From a virus, in IMG/VR virus record IMGVR_UViG_3300027793_000138, positions 1 to 40,631 of that record: DNA of 40,631 nucleotides. The stretch is one strand, 5' to 3'. Of the stretch, positions 12,757 to 17,708 are shown piece by piece. The notes beneath the pieces were generated by a model. The model did not search any database and had not been told where the DNA came from. It saw nothing but the letters and a program-made list of their open reading frames with translations. Both the position numbers and the translations under genes were made by a program. The stretch's first letter is position 1. Every line of letters starts with the position of its first letter.

Positions 12757-13331
12757 TATTGTTCCAAAACTTGCTTAGATATTTCGTCAATTGGTCTATC
12801 GTGAATAAAGTTAACAATTGAATATTTAGTTCCATTTGTTACTTTATTTTCTTTATATGAATATAAAAAATTTGCTGGAAATAGTAAAAGTGTTCCCGCT
12901 TTTGGATTAATTTTTAAATTAAGGTTAACAAATTCAATCTCTCCACCATCATAATCATCATTTAAATAAAGAATTGCACACATTGATCTGCCAGTTTGTG
13001 TGCCTCCACCATAACTAAGTTGACGTTCTTCACCATCTTCAAACTTTAAAACAAAAGAATCTTCGTTTATATAAAATCCTTCATTAACTCCAAAATGAAA
13101 ATTATACCCAAAAACAGTTATTTCAAGTATTTTTGTATATCTTTTTAGTATTTGGTTTATTGAATCACTATCTTTAGACATTTCATTTAAAGACGCAAAA
13201 GAATCCAGATTGTAATAATTTTCTAATTGAAAAATAGTTTCTTCTGAATCAGCCCAAATTCCTTGATAAGAAGATATGCCAGGTCCTTCTAAATCTTTTG
13301 GCAATAAAAATTCATTTTTTGAGTTAACCAT
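12756..13331 (-). CDS. 2OG-Fe(II) oxygenase-like protein with degenerate iron site
   Basis: A 191-residue protein with the double-stranded beta-helix layout of phage prolyl-4-hydroxylase-type oxygenases: SMCAILYLNDDYDGGEIEF, NPKAGTLLLFPANFLYS and NGTKYSIVNFIHD are near-standard blocks. The residues that should hold iron are changed. The HxD site falls on FED (KFEDGEE), and the distal His that follows the FPxNFLY block is Tyr (LYSYKENKVT). The Arg/Lys for 2-oxoglutarate (TKYS) is kept. It may therefore be a non-catalytic relative, or bind substrate only. It starts after the endolysin, with AAAGG upstream, and its stop overlaps the FmdB start. Confidence 0.8.
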   Translation of the reverse strand: MVNSKNEFLLPKDLEGPGISSYQGIWADSEETIFQLENYYNLDSFASLNEMSKDSDSINQILKRYTKILEITVFGYNFHFGVNEGFYINEDSFVLKFEDGEERQLSYGGGTQTGRSMCAILYLNDDYDGGEIEFVNLNLKINPKAGTLLLFPANFLYSYKENKVTNGTKYSIVNFIHDRPIDEISKQVLEQ

Positions 13332-13333
13332 AC

Positions 13334-14116
13334 TTACTTAGCCTTTAATGCCTTAAAAGTAATAACATCTACAATGCCATCAACCTTTAACTTATTAGAT
13401 GCTTGAAATGCTTTGACAGCCTTTTCGGTACCTGGACCAAAATCACCATCTGCCTTAAGACCAAGAAGTGTTTGAACATTCTTAACTGCTTGCCCCTTTG
13501 ATCCCACCTTTAATGTTTTAAATGCTGCAGGTGCTGCCTTTTTTGCGGGAGAAGTTGTTGCTGCTGCAGGTGCTGCATCACGCTTTGAAAGCAATGGTGC
13601 ATTTTCTTCACCAGCATAAACTGGACGACCCCAACCAACAACTGCATTCATCAACTTCTTCTTATTATCCTTTACATAACCACGAGTCTTTTCAACACAC
13701 ATTCCTCCATTGCGTTGGTCTCCCTTAGCAGTTCCTGAAGTGTTTCCCTCAATAACTTGGATAGTTCCATCGCCATTGTTCTTAATGCAAAGACCTACGT
13801 GTGAAATACGATTTACGCCATCTTCTGGAAAATCAAAATAAATCCAGTCTCCTGGAGTTGGATCGTCATTACGAGCATCTGCCCAACGACCTTCTTTCTT
13901 AAACTGATCTGATGCTGCAACTGTTGATGCTGACTTAGGGAACTTTGCAACCCCTGCTGTCATTGCACACCAAGAAACAAATGACTGACACCAAGGTTGG
14001 AAGTTTACTTTCATCCATGCGCCATACTTTGTTTCGTTATCTTTTGGACCTTCAATAGTTCCAATTTCTTTCTTTGCAACCTCAATGATTGCCTCTACCG
14101 AACCTTTTACTGCCAT
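13334..14116 (-). CDS. Endolysin: CHAP-type amidase/endopeptidase with peptidoglycan-binding domain
   Basis: Cuts host peptidoglycan at lysis. The 260-residue protein has a CHAP/NlpC-like catalytic domain (about residues 1-170) with Cys in PWCQSFVSWC, the His in RISHVGLCI, and the polar residue in VIEGNTSG. A Pro/Ala/Lys linker (AAPAAATTSPAKKAAP) follows, then a PG_binding_1 domain (about 195-260: LKVGSKGQAVKNVQTLLG, DGDFGPGTEKAVKAFQ). The start is the ATG at 14116 with GGAGG directly upstream; an in-frame extension in the leader is rejected. It has its own promoter (TTGCTA-N17-TATAAT) and a 73-nt leader with a perfect inverted repeat. No signal peptide, so it needs a holin to reach the wall. 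Confidence 0.93.
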   Translation of the reverse strand: MAVKGSVEAIIEVAKKEIGTIEGPKDNETKYGAWMKVNFQPWCQSFVSWCAMTAGVAKFPKSASTVAASDQFKKEGRWADARNDDPTPGDWIYFDFPEDGVNRISHVGLCIKNNGDGTIQVIEGNTSGTAKGDQRNGGMCVEKTRGYVKDNKKKLMNAVVGWGRPVYAGEENAPLLSKRDAAPAAATTSPAKKAAPAAFKTLKVGSKGQAVKNVQTLLGLKADGDFGPGTEKAVKAFQASNKLKVDGIVDVITFKALKAK

Positions 14117-14165
14117 TATTCCTCCATCAAGTAAATGGGCAGTTTTATCAGCGTACCCAGGCTGT

Positions 14166-14184
14166 ATCAATAAAATTTATTGAT
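14166..14184 (-). repeat. Perfect inverted repeat in endolysin leader
   Basis: ATCAATAAA-A-TTTATTGAT: 9-bp arms around a single base. It lies between the -10 box and the endolysin ribosome binding site, about 5 bp after the predicted transcription start. Position and near-perfect symmetry suit an operator for a dimeric DNA-binding protein; a hairpin with a one-base loop would be strained. Confidence 0.6.
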
Positions 14185-14195
14185 TCTGTATTACT

Positions 14196-14224
14196 ATTAT
14201 ATCCTAAAGATTACTTTTTAGCAA
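14196..14224 (-). promoter_or_regulatory. Endolysin promoter
   Basis: TTGCTA (14219-14224), 17-bp spacer, TATAAT (14196-14201) on the - strand. The -35 box overlaps the end of the small heat-shock gene. Predicted start about 73 nt before the endolysin ATG. Confidence 0.75.
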
Positions 14225-14639
14225 CTTTGATATCAATAGTTTTTGGCTTCTTTTCTTCAGGAACAATACGATCTACATTAATATGTAGCATACCATCCTT
14301 CATTTCTGCCCCAGTTACTTCCATATATTCACCAAGAGCAAAAGATCGTGTGAACTTACGACCAGCAATTCCCTTGTGAACAATCTCAGCATCTGTTACT
14401 TCAACAATTTCACCCTTAATAATAAGTGTTCCATTGTCCACTGACACATCAATATTATCTTTGCCAAACCCTGCTACCGCAATAGATAGCCTGTATGTAT
14501 CTTCATCTAGTTTTAGAAGATCATATGGAGGGTATGACTGTGAATTGATCTTATGTGCATTGTTAAGACGGCCTAACTCTCTGTTAAAGCCAATAAAAAA
14601 AGGATCATTAAATAGATCCATTGCGAATTGTGTTACCAT
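14211..14639 (-). CDS. Small heat-shock protein (Hsp20/alpha-crystallin, IbpA-like)
   Basis: An ATP-independent holdase chaperone that keeps unfolded proteins soluble. The 142-residue protein has the class A organisation: N-terminal arm with FNDPFFIGF, an alpha-crystallin domain at about residues 33-125 (YPPYDLLKLDEDTYRLSIAV, then GIAGRKFTRSFALGEYMEV with the arginine of the dimer interface), and a C-terminal tail ending in KKPKTIDIKV, which contains the IxI-like motif. The start is the ATG at 14639 with AAAGGGG upstream; a longer frame upstream is rejected. It has its own TATAAT and a 9-11-9 inverted repeat over the start of transcription. Confidence 0.94.
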   Translation of the reverse strand: MVTQFAMDLFNDPFFIGFNRELGRLNNAHKINSQSYPPYDLLKLDEDTYRLSIAVAGFGKDNIDVSVDNGTLIIKGEIVEVTDAEIVHKGIAGRKFTRSFALGEYMEVTGAEMKDGMLHINVDRIVPEEKKPKTIDIKVAKK

Positions 14640-14666
14640 TTTTATTCCCCTTTCAAGCGAATAAGT

Positions 14667-14695
14667 TAGTGCACCCCCATTTGGCAGGTGCACTA
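14667..14695 (-). promoter_or_regulatory. Inverted repeat at the sHSP transcription start (operator or hairpin)
   Basis: TAGTGCACC (14667-14675) and GGTGCACTA (14687-14695): 9-bp perfect arms, 11-base spacer. It starts four bases after the sHSP -10 box, so it covers +1 and the early leader. It is also just after the protease stop codon and could serve as a weak terminator, but it lacks a U run. It differs in sequence from CIRCE and HAIR heat-shock operators. Confidence 0.6.
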
Positions 14696-14698
14696 CCT

Positions 14699-14704
14699 AT
14701 TATA
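14699..14704 (-). promoter_or_regulatory. -10 box for the small heat-shock protein gene
   Basis: TATAAT directly after the protease stop codon, with a partial -35 match (TTACCA) 18 bp upstream inside the protease gene. It gives a leader of about 52 nt that begins in the inverted repeat. Confidence 0.55.
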
Positions 14705-14706
14705 CA

Positions 14707-15576
14707 CTACTTTGAAATGTACTGGTAATTCGCTGACTTTGGCAAACTAGAAATAAACACATTCCAATTTGTTGAATCATTTTTTGCAACAGCAAGGGAT
14801 GCTGCAATTGGAGTAGCAATTGATGTTCCTGTGACTGTAATATCCCATCCACCATATGCCTTTACATCTGCATCTCCTCTAGCAACCAAGTCTAGTCCAG
14901 GACCAACATTTGTATAGTTTGCCAATGCTGTATAGGATGACTCAGGGTAAGGTCTAGTTGATACAGTTGGACGAAGTGCTCCAACACCTACAACTCCATC
15001 AACACATGCAGGAAAACCTACTTGATTCTTTCTTGAATCATTTCCTGTAGCAACAAATGTTGCAACGTTTTGAGCATTAAGATTCTTTACTGCTGACTCA
15101 AAAACTAAATCTTTTGGACAAGTTCCAGCAGTGAAGTTAACTCTTGACTGGCTAATTGAAACTGCCTTAATGTTAAACTTTGCAGCATTATTTGATACCC
15201 ACTCAATTGCACGTGACAAAGATCTTCCATCATTGTGCATAGCACTAAATGTAGGATAAACGTTAATGTCAGAAATACGGATAAATACAATCTTTACAGA
15301 AGGATTTGCCAATACTGCTGCCTGTGAAACATTGAAGCCGTGATCAATGCCCTTTACCTTCCAGTCATTAACCATAGCAGAACCTTTTCCTTCTTGAAAA
15401 GAAGTTCCATTTGGACATGTCTTTAGTGTAAAGCAAACTTCATAAACTACATTTGCATTTTTTGAAGAATCAATCGCTGTATCAATAATTGCAATTGTAT
15501 CTGTTGGTGCTGCCTGAACTGGTTGAATTACAACAAAGCCAAGCATTACTGCTAATAGTCCCACTACCTTTTTCAT
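14707..15576 (-). CDS. Secreted subtilisin-like serine protease (S8)
   Basis: An extracytoplasmic protease of 289 residues. A signal peptide (KKVVGLLAVMLGFVV..VQAAP, cleavage near residue 22) is followed directly by the catalytic domain with no propeptide of normal length. The triad is visible: Asp32 in IIDTAID, His79 in DHGFNVSQ, the oxyanion Asn in VATGND, and Ser in TGTSIATP. Two Cys pairs could form disulphides outside the cell. ATG with AAAAGGAATAAA. A phage-encoded secreted subtilase is unusual; it may process surface or virion proteins or act at lysis. A hairpin follows the stop. Confidence 0.9.
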   Translation of the reverse strand: MKKVVGLLAVMLGFVVIQPVQAAPTDTIAIIDTAIDSSKNANVVYEVCFTLKTCPNGTSFQEGKGSAMVNDWKVKGIDHGFNVSQAAVLANPSVKIVFIRISDINVYPTFSAMHNDGRSLSRAIEWVSNNAAKFNIKAVSISQSRVNFTAGTCPKDLVFESAVKNLNAQNVATFVATGNDSRKNQVGFPACVDGVVGVGALRPTVSTRPYPESSYTALANYTNVGPGLDLVARGDADVKAYGGWDITVTGTSIATPIAASLAVAKNDSTNWNVFISSLPKSANYQYISK

Positions 15577-15594
15577 TTTATTCCTTTTCTGTTT

Positions 15595-15801
15595 TTACGA
15601 TATCATCAATCTGACGACATGTTGGCATGGGTCGCCACCTGCTTCCCATTCCTCTTGCTCTTCTTCCCCCATGTATTCGTATCCACCATCATGAGTATTG
15701 CAGTATGGCGGTGTTACCCAACCTCTTTCAATACCGTTTTCAAGCCAGATACCAAACTCTTGTTCTTCTGGAGATAAATCTTCTTCGTGTGAATGATTCA
15801 T
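15595..15801 (-). CDS. 68-residue acidic actinophage protein, Cys/His-containing
   Basis: A small acidic protein: EFGIWLENGIERGWVTPPYC, NTHDGGYEY, then EWEAGGDPCQHVVRL. The two Cys and nearby His suggest a metal site. This sequence type is common in actinophages; function unknown. It has its own strong promoter (TTGACG-N17-TATACT), whose -10 ends seven bases before the ATG, so it is probably expressed from a leaderless mRNA. The AGGGG upstream lies before the predicted start site. Confidence 0.75.
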   Translation of the reverse strand: MNHSHEEDLSPEEQEFGIWLENGIERGWVTPPYCNTHDGGYEYMGEEEQEEWEAGGDPCQHVVRLMIS

Positions 15802-15807
15802 ATTATA

Positions 15808-15836
15808 AGTATACCCCTAAACACTCACAACGTCAA
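15808..15836 (-). promoter_or_regulatory. Strong promoter giving a leaderless mRNA
   Basis: TTGACG (15831-15836), 17-bp spacer, TATACT (15808-15813) on the - strand, inside the 3' end of the Ntn-hydrolase gene. The -10 ends seven bases before the ATG at 15801, so +1 should be the A of the start codon. Confidence 0.72.
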
Positions 15837-16347
15837 CTGGACCCATGCATGATGGGCTAAATTTAATTGCTGAATTTACAGCGCCCACTACTCGTTTTCT
15901 TGCATCTTTTGTTTTTTCTGTAGCATTTAAATATCCATAGGCATATTCTGCACCTGAACCCATAGCCAAATACGGCAAGGTATATTTAGATAAAGACATA
16001 TCTGCAGAACTATGCTCATATATATTTCCACGAACTGCAATAATTAAACCAAGGTCTCCATCTTTAGATGTATCTACCCAAAAATCATTATAAAAATTTT
16101 TAAGTTGTTTTATAAATTTAGTTTGCATAAATTTGTCAGTGTCTTTAATGTCTGGAACATAAGGATTAAAATTATAACGAATACGCTCACCATCCATAGC
16201 GCCTGCATAACCAATTAAATAAGGTCCTAGTTTCCAAACTTTTGGACTAGACAATGCTAAAATTGTTCCATCGTCAGATGCACCACGATCACCAGCCATG
16301 TAAACCTTATTATTTATTTCATCACGAACAACTGCAATACAAGTCAT
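15817..16347 (-). CDS. Proteasome/HslV-like Ntn hydrolase
   Basis: A 176-residue protein of the proteasome beta/HslV superfamily. After removal of Met1 the N-terminal residue would be Thr (MTCIAVVRD), the nucleophile position. The next strand ends in MAGDRGASDDG, where GDR and the acidic residue match the family. Then LGPYLIGYAGAMDGERIR corresponds to the GxxG-containing strand. The late GSGAEYAYGYL helix matches the HslV-type end. It is single-domain without an ATPase partner in the window, so it might work with host Mpa/ARC or ClpX-like factors or act as a peptidase or amidase. It has its own promoter and ribosome binding site (AGAGGGG). Confidence 0.85.
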   Translation of the reverse strand: MTCIAVVRDEINNKVYMAGDRGASDDGTILALSSPKVWKLGPYLIGYAGAMDGERIRYNFNPYVPDIKDTDKFMQTKFIKQLKNFYNDFWVDTSKDGDLGLIIAVRGNIYEHSSADMSLSKYTLPYLAMGSGAEYAYGYLNATEKTKDARKRVVGAVNSAIKFSPSCMGPVDVVSV

Positions 16348-16368
16348 TGCTCCACCCCTCTTACATCA

Positions 16369-16397
16369 ATTATACATCATTGAACTGACAAATTCAA
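16369..16397 (-). promoter_or_regulatory. Promoter of the Ntn-hydrolase gene
   Basis: TTGAAT (16392-16397), 17-bp spacer, TATAAT (16369-16374) on the - strand, exactly filling the gap between the upstream stop codon and this gene. Leader about 15 nt with AGAGGGGTGG. Confidence 0.75.
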
Positions 16398-17147
16398 CTA
16401 TATCAAATTATTTTTTATTTCAGATAATATTAACTTATCCATCTTTAATTTTTTAAAAACCTCATAGCGATCCGACAAAGGAAGATTTTTTCCTTGCCAT
16501 TCTGGTGCGGAAACACAGTCTGCCATATATTTAAATAATCTATCATTTAATTTAAATCCAATTAAATCAATACTTTTGTTTGTTTCTGTTGTAAGATAAA
16601 ACAGTGGTTCATTTTTTTCAATAACTAAGTTTCCTTTTGGCTTCCACATTTGTACCTCAAGGGTATAAGGCCTAAACCATTTTGAAACATCAAAGGATCC
16701 TGAAATAACAGTTCCAAATTTTGTGTATTTGGGTTCTGTTAAAAATGGAGGAGTAAAAGTTAAATCTATTGTTTCTTCAGAAAAAAATATAAACCCCATT
16801 TTAAGAAAAAGAACTGGCTTATTCTTTAGTGTTGGAGGTCTCATTAACTGAAGTTGTGGCTGTTTGTCTAAAACTGAATTAATAATTGGATTTTTTTCAT
16901 CAGTAAAATCATAAAAATAATTTATGCTAACTGGACTTTTAAACACATGGGTATTTTTAAAATAATTACTTGAAGCAGGGCAGGTAAAAAAATGACCATT
17001 TTGACCCATATCTTTACTTTTATCTTTTGCTAATTCATACATTAAGGTTTCTGGCTTTAAGTAAAAGGACTTAATGTCTTCTTCATTTATTAGTTCAGGC
17101 TCAAAGACTGGTGCCCAGTAAACAGTAATTGTGTTTTTTTTACTCAT
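16398..17147 (-). CDS. Phage auxiliary protein, beta-rich, possibly DUF6065-like
   Basis: A 249-residue soluble protein. The N terminus is TITVYWAPVFEP; then FFTCPASSNYF, PVSINYFYDFTDE, FTPPFLTEPKYTKFGTVI, KWFRPYTLEVQMWKP and a C-terminal helix-rich part (SDRYEVFKKLKMDKLIL). The series of beta strands with Pro and aromatic residues resembles that of the protein at 5833-6564 (a Cys-Pro/Met-Pro turn near residue 60, then a GVI/GSFD strand and a W-x-P-x-G turn). A distant relationship is suggested but not shown. It is controlled by a strong promoter inside a long inverted repeat. Function unknown. Confidence 0.7.
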   Translation of the reverse strand: MSKKNTITVYWAPVFEPELINEEDIKSFYLKPETLMYELAKDKSKDMGQNGHFFTCPASSNYFKNTHVFKSPVSINYFYDFTDEKNPIINSVLDKQPQLQLMRPPTLKNKPVLFLKMGFIFFSEETIDLTFTPPFLTEPKYTKFGTVISGSFDVSKWFRPYTLEVQMWKPKGNLVIEKNEPLFYLTTETNKSIDLIGFKLNDRLFKYMADCVSAPEWQGKNLPLSDRYEVFKKLKMDKLILSEIKNNLI

Positions 17148-17148
17148 A

Positions 17149-17199
17149 AACCCCTCTTAAAACTTTTATATTTAAAGTATATCAGTTTTAAAAGGGGTT
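17149..17199 (-). repeat. 16-bp inverted repeat around the -10 box, overlapping the ribosome binding site
   Basis: Arms at 17149-17164 and 17184-17199 with a 19-base loop. In - strand RNA all 16 pairs form (one U-G): AACCCC pairs with GGGGUU, and the AAGAGGGG of the ribosome binding site is inside the 3' arm. The -10 box TATACT is in the loop. RNA started at this promoter lacks the 5' arm and cannot fold this way; read-through RNA can. Confidence 0.8.
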
Positions 17200-17204
17200 G
17201 TCAA
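17176..17204 (-). promoter_or_regulatory. Consensus promoter of the 16398-17147 gene
   Basis: TTGACA (17199-17204), 17-bp spacer, TATACT (17176-17181) on the - strand; the best sigma70/SigA match in the window. Leader about 22 nt, ending in GAGGGG before the ATG. Confidence 0.85.
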
Positions 17205-17214
17205 AGAGTTTATA

Positions 17215-17526
17215 TTATGACTGCTTATCTACTTTAGAAAATGCAGCATTGATTTCTGCAGCACTTAATTTTCCATCATCTAGGAATGATCTTGCTAGTC
17301 TTTCAACGACAGTTGCTACTCCTAGCAATCCCGCCATTGTTACTGCTGTAACTGTAGAAATACCAACCACTGCACCTGCACCAATGACTGATAGTCCTGA
17401 TGCTGCAAATACTGCAACAATTCTCAGAAAAATATTCCAAAGATTTGTTACTGCTGATGAACCAAGAACTTCTTCTCCTGTGGTAGGATCAACAACTGTT
17501 AGGTCTACTTCTTTTTTTCTTGCCAT
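17215..17526 (-). CDS. Holin-like membrane protein (103 aa)
   Basis: A 103-residue protein: charged N terminus (KKEVDLTVVDPTTGEEV), then two long hydrophobic segments (IFLRIVAVFAASGLSVIGAG and STVTAVTMAGLLGVATVV) joined by a Gly-rich turn, and a polar tail (DDGKLSAAEINAAFSKVDK). The size, hairpin topology and position beside a second small membrane protein suit a holin. ATG with AAGGAGGAAGA upstream; overlaps the preceding 60-residue gene by one base. Holin is inferred, not shown. Confidence 0.75.
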   Translation of the reverse strand: MARKKEVDLTVVDPTTGEEVLGSSAVTNLWNIFLRIVAVFAASGLSVIGAGAVVGISTVTAVTMAGLLGVATVVERLARSFLDDGKLSAAEINAAFSKVDKQS

Positions 17527-17708
17527 TATTCTTCCTCCTTATTTCTAATTGGACTAGTTAAAATCCAAAGTGCGGTAGTTGCTACGATTCCATATCCAAC
17601 TACCGTTTTTGCACTACCATCTAATACAACCCAGGCAATAAACATTCCAAGAAGAGTCCATGCCTGATCAATTAGATCTTTTATTATATTTTTTATTACT
17701 CTTACCAT
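17526..17708 (-). CDS. Small two-helix membrane protein, holin-associated
   Basis: A 60-residue protein: amphipathic start (IKNIIKDLIDQAW), two hydrophobic stretches (LLGMFIAWVVLDG, and VVGYGIVATTALWIL) and an acidic end (RNKEEE). Its ATG overlaps the end of the 900-residue gene (ATGGTAA) and uses that gene's GGAGGAAGAAA as its ribosome binding site, so the three are co-expressed. Likely holin/antiholin partner of the 103-residue protein. Confidence 0.75.
   Translation of the reverse strand: MVRVIKNIIKDLIDQAWTLLGMFIAWVVLDGSAKTVVGYGIVATTALWILTSPIRNKEEE

Noticed and set aside
14117-14170. In-frame N-terminal extension of the endolysin (18 codons)
   Set aside because: It would include the leader between promoter and ribosome binding site; GGAGG lies directly before the ATG at 14116.
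14667-14695. CIRCE (HrcA) or HAIR (HspR) element
   Set aside because: Arms TAGTGCACC/GGTGCACTA do not match TTAGCACTC/GAGTGCTAA or CTTGAGT/ACTCAAG; only the general layout agrees.
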